A stretch of 57,610 nucleotides of DNA from Bacillota bacterium (GTDB taxonomy: Bacteria; Bacillota; Clostridia; Acetivibrionales; DSM-1351). Shown one piece after another: positions 42,706 to 51,324 of this stretch; the first letter of the stretch is position 1, and each line of letters opens with the position of its first letter. Under the pieces are notes generated by a model. That model worked only from the letters and a program-made list of their open reading frames with translations. It was not told the origin of the DNA and did not search any database. The position numbers and the translations under genes are program-made. Location of the stretch: the NCBI GenBank assembly GCA_023398105.1, contig JAEWST010000012.1:1-57610 (forward strand), given 5' to 3'.

Positions 42706-43749
42706 ATGGATAAAATTATTGAACAGGATTGCTTGGAGTATATAAAGAGAATTAATTTTGTACCGTTGTACGGAAAGACAGTATTAATAACAGGTGCTAA
42801 CGGTCTAATAGGAACTTATTTAATATATATGCTTCACTTGATAAATAAAATGGAGGGAGCAGGAATTAAAATTGTCGGAATTAGCAAAAATGCACCTTGT
42901 CAAGCATTAAGAGATATTTTTGACAATAAACATAAATTTATTTCAGCAGATTTAAATAAAATAGATTATAAGGAATTACAATTACAAACTGATTATATTA
43001 TTCATGGTGCAACCTATGCACAGCCTAGCAAATTCTTAAGAAATTATCTTGACACTATGCATCTAAATACAACTGCCACTGAAAAGCTTTTGCAAAAGGC
43101 AAAGGAAGATGGTGCTAAGTTACTGTTTTTAAGCTCTTCGGAAGTCTATGGGGAACCTGACAGGGATAACATTCCAACGCCAGAAGAATATTCTGGGCTG
43201 TGTTCGCCTGTGGGCATTAGAGCTATTTATTCTGAATCGAAAAGAATGGGTGAAACACTTTGTTTTGCATATAAAAACTTTGAAGGTGTTGAGGCTAAAA
43301 TTGCCAGAATATCTATGACCTACGGTCCGGGTGTAAAACTTGATGACGAAAGGGTAATGGCAAATTTCATTAAGCAAGCAATAAATGACAAGAAAATTGT
43401 TATGCTAGATGACGGGAGGAAGGTGAGAACTTTTTGTTATATAGCAGATGCTGTACTGATGCTGCTTAATATTCTTTTGTATGGGAAGGATTTTGTTTAT
43501 AACGTAGGTGGAAAGGATAGTATAAGCATAAGAAGGTTGGCTGAGGAAATATGTACTTTGACAGGAAGTACCCTTTCAGCTGAGTCACATATGCAACTTC
43601 CAGCTCAAGATATTAAAGTCTCCCCTGAACATGTGGAATTGGATATAAAAAAGATATGCTCCGAATTTAAACTGGAACATTTTAAACCCTTCAAGGAGGG
43701 ACTGACTCGGACAATTGTTTGGAATGTTCTGAGGAGTAAAGGGCTGTAG
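42706..43749 (+). CDS. NAD-dependent epimerase/dehydratase (extended SDR, UDP-glucuronate-decarboxylase-like)
   Basis: A 347-residue extended short-chain dehydrogenase acting on a nucleotide sugar. The NAD motif TGANGLIGTYL (about 27-37), LSSSEVYG, and the catalytic YSESK (about 180) are present. KEEICTL-type C-terminal features and RTFCYIADAV resemble UDP-xylose synthases and dTDP-glucose dehydratases. The frame overlaps E1-beta from a GTG at 42667, but ATG 42706 behind GGGGGAAAGC is more likely. Tight coupling with E1-beta suggests the TPP enzyme acts on a sugar made here. Confidence 0.85.
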   Translation: MDKIIEQDCLEYIKRINFVPLYGKTVLITGANGLIGTYLIYMLHLINKMEGAGIKIVGISKNAPCQALRDIFDNKHKFISADLNKIDYKELQLQTDYIIHGATYAQPSKFLRNYLDTMHLNTTATEKLLQKAKEDGAKLLFLSSSEVYGEPDRDNIPTPEEYSGLCSPVGIRAIYSESKRMGETLCFAYKNFEGVEAKIARISMTYGPGVKLDDERVMANFIKQAINDKKIVMLDDGRKVRTFCYIADAVLMLLNILLYGKDFVYNVGGKDSISIRRLAEEICTLTGSTLSAESHMQLPAQDIKVSPEHVELDIKKICSEFKLEHFKPFKEGLTRTIVWNVLRSKGL

Positions 43750-43785
43750 GCTCTATATATTTATATTTTGTTATTCTTAATTTGT

Positions 43786-44122
43786 AACTCAAACTTCGCA
43801 CATAAAAAATCTGTTGGTGCGGTAGAATTATCAATGGTTTGTTGCCAAAATAACTCGAAAGTATAGTTGGTGCTTACATGGTGTACTAAAACCGACATCG
43901 TGTCGGTTTTCCAGCAAAATAACTTCGCCTAATCAACTAATTCATGCAATTATTTCTAACCTAACTTTCGAATGAAAAGAAGAGCCATGCTCAATTTTAC
44001 CGATGGCTTGTTGTTCAGTAAACTAACTTATTTTATGAAATTATTTAACTTTTCATTTGATAATGCTACCACGCCTGATATTACTAGGCTTTAAGCAGTA
44101 TATTTAACTGCGAAGTTTGAGT
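43786..44122. repeat. Palindromic TIR element copy (337 bp) enlarged by internal insertions
   Basis: Perfect 15-base ends AACTCAAACTTCGCA / TGCGAAGTTTGAGTT. Compared with 35416-35598 it has an extra block after CCAAAATAA containing the hairpin AAAACCGACATCGTGTCGGT, and a second block with TTCAGTAAACTAA, which also occurs at 32208. No ORF in the gap 43750-44179. Confidence 0.85.
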
Positions 44123-44179
44123 TTGTAATAAATGGAACCCCATGATATTATAGTAATATAAAATCATGGGGGAAGGTAT

Positions 44180-44422
44180 ATGGGGAAATTAATTTTAATT
44201 ATACTGGTGCTAGTTTTTTTACTTTGTTTTTGTATATATAACAGCTGGTTTCAGAAAGAAAAAAGTAAAAGTATGTTTGAACATGAGAAACAGAATATAT
44301 CGCCTTTTAACAGCTATAAAGCATGGTTAATATATTCTGTTGTTATTGCTTTAGTCATATTTTTAATAATCGGATATGAAATATATATGTTGATGGATAC
44401 AATTAAAAATTATGTGGCATAG
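44180..44422 (+). CDS. Small membrane protein, 80 residues
   Basis: Not recognised. Two membrane helices (about 3-20 and 49-72) with a basic, soluble linker between them (QKEKSKSMFEHEKQN). ATG follows GGGGGAAGG. It is flanked by the large repeat and a terminator, so probably monocistronic. Nothing in it shows a link to the surrounding glycan genes. Confidence 0.75.
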   Translation: MGKLILIILVLVFLLCFCIYNSWFQKEKSKSMFEHEKQNISPFNSYKAWLIYSVVIALVIFLIIGYEIYMLMDTIKNYVA

Positions 44423-44434
44423 TTTTGTATAATA

Positions 44435-44470
44435 GACTTCCTGCTTTAATTGGCGGGAAGTTTAATTTTT
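44435..44470 (+). terminator. Terminator of the 80-residue gene
   Basis: ACTTCCTGC / GGCGGGAAGT stem with a short loop, then TTAATTTTTTAG. The 1-2 central mismatches are bridged by G-C pairs. Confidence 0.8.
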
Positions 44471-44547
44471 TAGTTTTTACATTCACACTTCAATTATGGA
44501 TTACATAATATAACATGATAACCATTCTTATTGAGGTGACAAGAAAC

Positions 44548-45717
44548 ATGTCAAGTGATAGATTTCTACTTATTAAAGCTTGGAGTTATACGCTATGGGC
44601 TGACATTGATCATGTATTGTGCCAGCTTCTAATAGCCGAGATAACAAACAGAATTCCCGTCATTTATTGGCCTACACACTGTCTGTACAACGGACTTGTA
44701 CAAACAAACGGATTTGAATTATATTTCGAACCAATTTCTAACTACACAATTTATCACATAGCAAAACCTGATAATACCTATTACCCTCCAATATGGGATT
44801 CAGATAGCTTATTGGCTGATGATCATGATAGAGATACTTGGATGTATCGTAATATTGGCGATATTATAAGCAGTGATGTAAACGTGGTTGTGGGTGATGC
44901 CTACTATAATGTGTCTGAGCTTATTCCCTTCTTAAAGAAAAACCACTCTGCATATGGAATGAATTCAGAGCAGATATACCATTACCTTTTTAGCAAATAT
45001 ATAAAAATTAAGCCTGATATAGAGATGGAAATACAGAACTATTACAACACATTGATTAAGAACAATTATCCTGTTTTAGCTGTTCATGTACGCAGAGTTG
45101 ACAAAAGCGTAGTGTTTGATGCGAGAAATTCCAAAGAATATGGAAATCAATACTGGAATAAGGTTTATAAACGGTATACAAAAAAGCACAATGAAGAGAA
45201 AATCAGAAAAATATATCCAAAGGGTAAGATTAAGAAGCCTAATGACTTGTACAGATCTGAGATTCGTAAATATATAGAAAAATATAATATTAAGAAAATA
45301 TTTTTACTTACTGATTGTGAGGAGACTGTCAGAGAATATAAAAAGCTATACGGTTCTATGCTATTATTCACTGATTGCAAGAGAATTTTAGGTGGAGATT
45401 GTATTTCTCATATGGAAAACCCTATGATAAAAAGACGCAGAGGCGTTGAGATTATAAAAGACACATATATTGCTTCAAAATGTGATTTTTTTATCGGAAA
45501 TGACTTTTCCCATCTATCTCATACGATAACACGTATAAAGGATTGGGGAGATAGAAGTGTCAGCCTCTTATATTGGCTATATAAAAGGCTTAAATACCCT
45601 ATTAATGTGATGCTTATAGTTAAGAAGGACAGTAATAATATTTTTTCTCGCATAAAAAATAGAGCTAAAAAGCTTATAGATAAATATATTAAGAAGCTAA
45701 GAAAAGGAGATGCTTAA
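44548..45717 (+). CDS. GT23/NodZ-like glycosyltransferase, tandem copy 1
   Basis: A 389-residue GT-B-type enzyme resembling the alpha-1,6-fucosyltransferase/NodZ/O-fucosyltransferase superfamily. The GDP-sugar site motif is present as AVHVRRVDK (about 178-186; family form HxRRxDK), and the C-terminal CDFFIGNDFSHLSHTITRI (about 310) matches the donor-binding end. Compared with its two neighbours it has a Lys-rich insert near residues 200-230 and a basic tail. ATG 44548 follows GAGGTGACAAGAAAC; the frame opens at 44515. GDP-fucose made by ManC, Gmd and Fcl is the probable donor. Confidence 0.75.
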   Translation: MSSDRFLLIKAWSYTLWADIDHVLCQLLIAEITNRIPVIYWPTHCLYNGLVQTNGFELYFEPISNYTIYHIAKPDNTYYPPIWDSDSLLADDHDRDTWMYRNIGDIISSDVNVVVGDAYYNVSELIPFLKKNHSAYGMNSEQIYHYLFSKYIKIKPDIEMEIQNYYNTLIKNNYPVLAVHVRRVDKSVVFDARNSKEYGNQYWNKVYKRYTKKHNEEKIRKIYPKGKIKKPNDLYRSEIRKYIEKYNIKKIFLLTDCEETVREYKKLYGSMLLFTDCKRILGGDCISHMENPMIKRRRGVEIIKDTYIASKCDFFIGNDFSHLSHTITRIKDWGDRSVSLLYWLYKRLKYPINVMLIVKKDSNNIFSRIKNRAKKLIDKYIKKLRKGDA

Positions 45718-45718
45718 T

Positions 45719-46780
45719 ATGCCAAGTGAGAGATTTTTGCTTATTAAGTCTTGGGGATGTGGTTTTTGGTCAGATGTAGACCATGTTATGGGGCAATTGC
45801 TTGTGGCTGAACTAACAAATAGAATTCCTGTGATTTATTGGGGTACTAATAGTCTTTATGCAGAATCCTTTAAAACAAATGCTTTTGATCTATATTTTGA
45901 ACCAGTATCTGATTATACCATTTATGATGTAATTAAACCTCAATATACTTATTATCCGCCCATATGGAGATATGACAACGTAATGGTAGAGGATCTTGAT
46001 AAAATCACATGGATATACCGCAATTTAGGTGATCTTTTGGGCAGTGAAGCAGATGTGGTTGTCAGTGATGTTCATTACTTTGTACGTCCAATAATAAATT
46101 ACATCACAAAAGACCACTGGGCTTATGGAATGACGGCACAACAAATTTACAGGGGGCTTTTTGATAAGTATATAAGACTTAAACCAGATATTGAACTTGA
46201 AATACAAGACTTTTTTAATGCAAATTTGAAAGATAACAGACCCACACTTGGTGTGCACATAAGAGGAGGGGACAAAATACGTGAGGTTGAGAATCTATCA
46301 AGCTTAAATAAGAGATATCATACTGCTATAGCAAAATATATAAACAAATACCATATACAAAAGATATTATTACTGACAGACTGTGAAGACATTGTGAAAG
46401 ACTTTATAAAGAAATATGGTTCAAAGGTTGTGTTTACCGATTGCAGAAGAGGTGCTATAAATGCTACTGATAATGCTCCTCATTTGCAAGACTATACTCA
46501 CAAAAGGCGTAAAGGGATTGAAATAATTAAAGATACCTATTTAGCCTCGAAATGTGATTTTTTTATTGGGAATGGATATTCCAATGTGTCATATACTGTA
46601 AAACGTCTGAGAGACTGGCAAGAGGACAATATAATATTGTTTTTCAGAGACTTGAAGAATGAACTGAAACTAGCTAAAAAACGGTCAAAGGCTGTAAAGA
46701 ATAATTACAATATAGAAGAAAAAAAACATAAGATTGATTACCCTGAATTGTACGGAGGTGTTAACACATATGTCAACTAA
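45719..46780 (+). CDS. GT23/NodZ-like glycosyltransferase, tandem copy 2
   Basis: A 353-residue paralogue of 44548 with the same opening (MPSERFLLIKSWGCGFWSDV, then DHVMGQLLVAELTNRIPVIY). The donor motif reads GVHIRGGDK (about 177-185), with Arg, Asp and Lys kept, and FFIGNGYSNVSYTVKRLRDW is at the C-terminal end. I start at ATG 45719, one base after the previous stop and behind AAAAGGAG; ATG 45710 overlaps that site. It overlaps the third copy by 11 bp, so the three are one operon. Confidence 0.75.
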   Translation: MPSERFLLIKSWGCGFWSDVDHVMGQLLVAELTNRIPVIYWGTNSLYAESFKTNAFDLYFEPVSDYTIYDVIKPQYTYYPPIWRYDNVMVEDLDKITWIYRNLGDLLGSEADVVVSDVHYFVRPIINYITKDHWAYGMTAQQIYRGLFDKYIRLKPDIELEIQDFFNANLKDNRPTLGVHIRGGDKIREVENLSSLNKRYHTAIAKYINKYHIQKILLLTDCEDIVKDFIKKYGSKVVFTDCRRGAINATDNAPHLQDYTHKRRKGIEIIKDTYLASKCDFFIGNGYSNVSYTVKRLRDWQEDNIILFFRDLKNELKLAKKRSKAVKNNYNIEEKKHKIDYPELYGGVNTYVN

Positions 46781-47729
46781 CAGATTTCTTCTTATAAAAG
46801 CATTAGGTAAAAGCATTTGGACAGATGTAGACCATGTTATTTGTCAGCTTTTTGCAGCCGAACTGACAGACCGTATTCCAATTGTATATTGGGGCATGGA
46901 GAGTCATTATAGTGTAGCAATAGATACTAATTCATACGAACTATTTTTTGAACCTATATCTCAATATAATATTCATGATATTACTCGTAGAGAGTACACT
47001 TTTTATCCACCCATTTGGAAATATGAAAATCTTTTGGCAGAGGATACTGACAGATTCAAAATGGAAAACCGTGATTTAGTCAGTCTTATGCGAAGTGATG
47101 CAAACGTTGTAGTAAGCGATGTTTATTATCCGTTAAGGGCACTAATACCCTGGGTTAAAAAGAGTCACTGGGCATACTCTAAAACGCCCTATCAGATATA
47201 TCGCCAGCTTTTTGACAAGTATTTAAAACTTCAACCTACTATAAAAAAAGAAATTCAAAAATATATAAATATGAATCCCAATTTTAGAGATGAAAGACCC
47301 ATTATTGGTGTCCATGTACGAGGTGCTGCAATTGCAAATGAGGTTGCTCAGATATATGACTTAAATGAGTTTTACAAACCTAATGTGTGGCAATTTGTTG
47401 TGAAATACAATGCAAGACACTTATTAGTAATAACAGACTCTTCCAAAATCCTAAGACAGTATAAAAAGCTATATGACAAGCAGGGAATGTTACTTTATTC
47501 AGATAGCAAAAAGGTACCTTTTAAAGAGCGTATTGCTACCTGCTTGCTTGATTATCCAAACAAAAGACACAAGGGTGTTGAGCTTGTAAAAGATACTGTT
47601 GAAATTATAAAAGACACCTATCTTGCAGCACAGTGCGACTTCTTTATAGGCAATGGTTATTCAAGCTTATCTAATACTGTGATGCGCCTTCGGGATTGGC
47701 CAGAAACAAATATAAAGCTTTTATATTAA
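46770..47729 (+). CDS. GT23/NodZ-like glycosyltransferase, tandem copy 3 with altered donor motif
   Basis: A 319-residue paralogue. The N-terminus (MSTNRFLLIKALGKSIWTDV) and FFIGNGYSSLSNTVMRLRDW are conserved, but the donor motif reads GVHVRGAAIANE: the first Arg remains and the Asp-Lys is replaced by Ala-Ile. In the fucosyltransferase family these residues bind the GDP-sugar, so this copy may use another donor or be inactive. ATG 46770 follows ACGGAGGTG inside the end of copy 2. A palindromic element follows the stop. Confidence 0.72.
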   Translation: MSTNRFLLIKALGKSIWTDVDHVICQLFAAELTDRIPIVYWGMESHYSVAIDTNSYELFFEPISQYNIHDITRREYTFYPPIWKYENLLAEDTDRFKMENRDLVSLMRSDANVVVSDVYYPLRALIPWVKKSHWAYSKTPYQIYRQLFDKYLKLQPTIKKEIQKYINMNPNFRDERPIIGVHVRGAAIANEVAQIYDLNEFYKPNVWQFVVKYNARHLLVITDSSKILRQYKKLYDKQGMLLYSDSKKVPFKERIATCLLDYPNKRHKGVELVKDTVEIIKDTYLAAQCDFFIGNGYSSLSNTVMRLRDWPETNIKLLY

Positions 47730-47732
47730 AAT

Positions 47733-47873
47733 ACTCAAATTTCGCACATAGAAAATCTATCGGTGTCCAAACTTATCAATGGTTCATAGGGTTCATAAAA
47801 TAAGGTGGTTTGCTTTGCAACAAACATTGATAATTCTCCCGCACCAATAGACTCTTTACGTGCGGAAGTTGAT
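47733..47873. repeat. Palindromic TIR element copy (141 bp)
   Basis: Left end ACTCAAATTTCGCACATAGA, right end TGCGGAAGTTGAT. Inner arms GGTGTCCAAACTTATCAATG and CATTGATAATTCTCCCGCAC pair partly. The right half is close to 23361-23500. It starts four bases after the stop of the third glycosyltransferase. Confidence 0.85.
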
Positions 47874-47990
47874 TTTAATATAATTTCATATAAATCCATA
47901 AAAAAAATTATGCAATGCTAACATAGTGTAACCACAAAGCATATGATGAAGTATATTCTAAATTCATATAAAGTGAAAGGAGATATTTTG

Positions 47991-48899
47991 ATGTCAATTA
48001 TTACTCTTATTCAGATTTTTGATGACGTATACATTGATTCATCACAACCTGATACAAATTTCAGTAATTCAACTGTTTTGTGGGTTGGAAAACAGGAAAA
48101 TGGGGCACTTCAAAGATCGCTTTTAAAATTTGATTTAAGCTTTATTCCAGCAGGTTCTAAAATCATTACATCCAATTTGAATGTTTATCTTGATTATGAT
48201 GCAAGTGAAATGGAAATTCAGGAAACTATTACGCCATTTGCTATTACAGATAGTTGGGATGTTTCAACAGTTACTTGGAATAATCAGCCTGCAATAAGCA
48301 CTTCTATTAGAGGATTTGCAACTAATCTATCTACTCCAGGATATTATTGCTTTATAATAACGGATTTTGTGGAACGATGGGTTAACCAAGGTTTTGCTAA
48401 TAACGGCTTAGAATTGAAATCAGACGAAATAAGTATTGATGATAACAAGCGTTTTGTTAGCAGTGACGAAGCTTTAGTTGAGAAACAGTCATTTAAGCCT
48501 GTTTTTGTTGTTCAATATGAACCTCTTCAGACAGAAGGATACGAAACAGATTCCAAGCCGTCAGTGAGTGCTAAAGCAATTATAGCAGGAAAAAGTACAG
48601 ACACAGAACATGAGGAAGTAATTACAACTGATGAATACCAGACTACAATGATTAGAGATACTTCTGACAAAACACATGTTAGCTTTTTTGTGAATAATTT
48701 ATCTGAGAACCTAGCCGATGTTGGAATAGAAGTCAGCTCAGATGGTGTGAACTTTCTAAGGCAGAGCTATGATCCAATTCCTCAAGGACTTGAAATATTT
48801 ATACCTTATTACTATGCACCTTATACCCGTTTATACTATAAATCTAAATTAGTGGGAGAACATACAAAACTGAGTATAGATTATGTTTCTCAGACCTAA
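47991..48899 (+). CDS. DNRLRE-domain protein with C-terminal DUF6385-like domain
   Basis: 302 residues. The N-terminal half (about 1-180) has the DNRLRE pattern: DDVYIDSSQPDTNFSNS, LLKFDLSFIP, WDVSTVTWNNQPA, ITDFVERWVNQG, NNGLELKS. This is a beta-sandwich often found in extracellular or spore-surface proteins. The C-terminal part (about 205-302) resembles DUF6385, which occurs with it in clostridia. There is no signal peptide, which fits a spore-coat or exosporium protein made in the mother cell. ATG 47991 follows AAAGGAG; the frame opens at 47943. Confidence 0.7.
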   Translation: MSIITLIQIFDDVYIDSSQPDTNFSNSTVLWVGKQENGALQRSLLKFDLSFIPAGSKIITSNLNVYLDYDASEMEIQETITPFAITDSWDVSTVTWNNQPAISTSIRGFATNLSTPGYYCFIITDFVERWVNQGFANNGLELKSDEISIDDNKRFVSSDEALVEKQSFKPVFVVQYEPLQTEGYETDSKPSVSAKAIIAGKSTDTEHEEVITTDEYQTTMIRDTSDKTHVSFFVNNLSENLADVGIEVSSDGVNFLRQSYDPIPQGLEIFIPYYYAPYTRLYYKSKLVGEHTKLSIDYVSQT

Positions 48900-48991
48900 A
48901 CATGTTCCATCTGAATCTAGAAACAAATCAATTCTCGCATATATTTCATTGTTTTGAATATATATAAATATGATTGCAAATGTAGGAGTGA

Positions 48992-49450
48992 ATGAAGATG
49001 AATTATACCCCTGAGGAGTTAAGAGGCATATGTCTAAAGAGGTCAATCTTTGACGGTTACTGTAAAAAGCAGGTTGATAATTTGCTTGCTTTGATTAGTG
49101 AGGATTACATCAGACAATTAAAAGAAAATGAAGATCTAAAAAACAAAATATCTGCTCAAATTGAAGCAATTAACCACTATAAGCTTCTCGAGGAATCACT
49201 TCAGCATTCAATTCTTGTTGCACAGCATACAAGTGAACAGGTTAAGGCGAATGCATGTGAAAAAGCTAAGCTTATAACCGAGGAAGCGGAAGCAAATGCT
49301 AAAAAACTTTTGGAAGAGGCAAATCAGGAAGTACTCAAATGTAAAGCCAAATGTGAGGAACTAAAGTCAGAAATACTATCATATAAGTCAAAGTCAGAAT
49401 TAATGTTGCAAGCACAATTGAAAATTTTAAAACAAATGTTTCCAGAATGA
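48992..49450 (+). CDS. DivIVA-domain-like coiled-coil protein
   Basis: 152 residues. The first 45 residues (YTPEELRGICLKRSIFDGYCKKQVDNLL) resemble the DivIVA N-terminal domain, which binds curved membranes, and the rest is a long coiled coil with KANACEKAKLITEEAEANAKKLLEEA, typical of DivIVA/GpsB-type proteins. It is short for a cell-division DivIVA and lies among glycan genes, not with ftsZ or ylm genes. ATG 48992 or 48998 could be the start; GTAGGAG precedes both. A terminator follows. Confidence 0.75.
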   Translation: MKMNYTPEELRGICLKRSIFDGYCKKQVDNLLALISEDYIRQLKENEDLKNKISAQIEAINHYKLLEESLQHSILVAQHTSEQVKANACEKAKLITEEAEANAKKLLEEANQEVLKCKAKCEELKSEILSYKSKSELMLQAQLKILKQMFPE

Positions 49451-49470
49451 CAAAGTGTTGCTACATATAA

Positions 49471-49505
49471 AAGGGGCAGTCTCAAATAAAGACTACCTCT
49501 TTTTA
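49471..49505 (+). terminator. Terminator after the DivIVA-like gene
   Basis: AGGGGCAGTCT pairs with AGACTACCTCT around CAAATAA, followed by TTTTTA. One internal mismatch. Confidence 0.85.
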
Positions 49506-49648
49506 TTAATTTTCAAAATTTCCATCGATACGTTTGAACACATATAACTTTATCAGTCAATCAACAAAGATGAAACAAATCAATTATTTAAATCATATAA
49601 TATAAGAGTATTAAAAATAGGCTTGCTTGTGCCTAAAGGGGTAGAAAA

Positions 49649-50725
49649 GTGAGATATGCATTAATAGGCTGTGGTCGGATTTCACCTAATCATATAGCAG
49701 CGGCTGTTAAAAATAATCTTGAAATAGTGGCTTTATGTGACCTTGCTCACGACAACATTGAATACATACTATCAAAATTAAACATTACAAAGCCCATTTG
49801 CAAATACACCGATTATAAGGAAATGTTGGAAAAAGAAAAGCCTGAGCTTGTGGCAATTGCAACTGAAAGCGGCAAACATGCACACATTGCTCTTGATTGT
49901 ATTGAAGCTGGCTGTAATATAATTGTTGAGAAGCCAATTGCCCTTTCCCTTGAAGATGCAGATGCTATCATAAAAAAGGCTGAACAAAAGGGTGTTAGGG
50001 TATGTGTTTGCTATCAGAACAGATTTAATAAGTCAATTCAAAAGATTAGAGAAGCTGTTGAAGGAGGGCGTTTTGGAAGACTGCTTTATGGCACAGCCCA
50101 TATTCGCTGGAATAGAGGAGAAGCTTATTATAAACAAGCTAAATGGAGAGGAACGTGGGAGCAGGACGGTGGTGCACTTATGAATCAATGCATACATAAT
50201 ATTGATTTGCTGTGTTGGATGATGGGAAATGAGATGGTAGAGGTTGTTGGAATGACGGATAATTTAATGCATAGCTTTATAGAAGCAGAAGACTTAGGCA
50301 TAGCTTTGGTTAAATTTTTCAATGGAAGCTATGGAATTATTGAGGGGACTACAAATATATACCCCAATAACCTTGAAGAAACTCTGTATATATTTGGAGA
50401 AAAGGGGACAGTAAAAGCTGGCGGTAAATCTGTGAATATTATTGAAGAATGGCAATTTGCTGACAAGCTTGATGATTCAGAGGAGGTTAAGGCAATATTC
50501 CATGAGAACCCTCAGAATATATATGGATTTGGGCATAATCCTCTGTATGCAGATATGATTGAGGCTATTAATAATAATAGAGAACCCTATGTTACAGCTA
50601 AGGAAGGAAGAAAATCCTTGGAACTTGTCCTTGCTATTTATAAGTCTGCAGCTGAAGGGAAAGGAATAAAACTTCCATTAGATAGCTGCAGCACTATAGA
50701 TTTTAAAGGCAGGTTTAGTATATGA
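49649..50725 (+). CDS. Gfo/Idh/MocA-family oxidoreductase, WlbA/WbpB-like
   Basis: A 358-residue NAD-dependent sugar oxidoreductase. LIGCGRISPNH (residues 5-15) binds the nucleotide, IVEKPIALS (about 93-101) holds the catalytic Lys, and GGALMNQCIHNIDLLCWMMG (about 174-193) contains the H-x-x-D pair. With the next two genes it forms the known trio that converts UDP-GlcNAcA to UDP-2,3-diacetamido sugars; this would be the 3-dehydrogenase. It starts with GTG behind AAAGGGGTAG. The preceding UDP-GlcNAc 6-dehydrogenase is not in the window. It overlaps the next gene by ATGA. Confidence 0.85.
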   Translation: MRYALIGCGRISPNHIAAAVKNNLEIVALCDLAHDNIEYILSKLNITKPICKYTDYKEMLEKEKPELVAIATESGKHAHIALDCIEAGCNIIVEKPIALSLEDADAIIKKAEQKGVRVCVCYQNRFNKSIQKIREAVEGGRFGRLLYGTAHIRWNRGEAYYKQAKWRGTWEQDGGALMNQCIHNIDLLCWMMGNEMVEVVGMTDNLMHSFIEAEDLGIALVKFFNGSYGIIEGTTNIYPNNLEETLYIFGEKGTVKAGGKSVNIIEEWQFADKLDDSEEVKAIFHENPQNIYGFGHNPLYADMIEAINNNREPYVTAKEGRKSLELVLAIYKSAAEGKGIKLPLDSCSTIDFKGRFSI

Positions 50726-51291
50726 GTATTTTTTTGCATGAAAGCAGTTATATTGACGAGGATGTGACAATTGGTGATGGTACTAAGATTTGGCATTTCA
50801 GCCATATTCAAAAGGGTTCAAGGCTGGGTGAAAATTGTACCATAGGTCAGAATGTAAATATTTCGAACAATGTAATAATAGGAAACTATGTTAAAATCCA
50901 AAATAATGTTTCTGTATATGAAGGTGTAGAATTAGAGGACTACGTATTTTGTGGTCCTTCAATGGTTTTTACAAATGATCTGACCCCTAGAAGCAAGTAT
51001 CCAAAAGGAGTAGCAGGTTATAAAAAAACTCTAGTTAAATATGGGGCTTCTATAGGAGCAAATGCAACTATTGTATGTGGACACACTTTAGGAAAATGGT
51101 CTATGATTGCAGCTGGAACAGTTGTAACGAAGGATGTTTATGATTATGCACTTATGATGGGCGTGCCTGCAAAGCAAACAGGCTGGGTTTGTGAATGTGG
51201 ACTTAGGCTTAAGGAAGGCTATAGTTGTAAGGCATGTGGTAGAAAATATAAGCTAGAAAATAAACAGCTTGAGGAGATAGAGCAGGATTAA
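50722..51291 (+). CDS. Left-handed beta-helix N-acetyltransferase, WlbB/WbpD-like
   Basis: A 189-residue hexapeptide-repeat acetyltransferase, expected to acetylate the 3-amino group of a UDP-diamino-uronic acid. Repeats of the I-G-x-x-x type run from about residue 15 to 150 (TIGDGTKIWHFSHI, TIGQNVNISNNVIIGNYV). The catalytic His is probably in WHFSHI. The C-terminal CECGLRLKEG and CKACGRKYKL form a zinc ribbon seen in this family. It overlaps the upstream oxidoreductase by four bases and is followed in operon by the aminotransferase. Confidence 0.88.
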   Translation: MSIFLHESSYIDEDVTIGDGTKIWHFSHIQKGSRLGENCTIGQNVNISNNVIIGNYVKIQNNVSVYEGVELEDYVFCGPSMVFTNDLTPRSKYPKGVAGYKKTLVKYGASIGANATIVCGHTLGKWSMIAAGTVVTKDVYDYALMMGVPAKQTGWVCECGLRLKEGYSCKACGRKYKLENKQLEEIEQD

Positions 51292-51324
51292 GGTTAACAA
51301 CTTATAACTACGGAGGTGCTATAA

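Noticed and set aside
44515..47729. Simple sequencing duplication of one glycosyltransferase gene
   Set aside because: The three copies are widely diverged at the protein level, with different lengths and inserts, so they are old paralogues.
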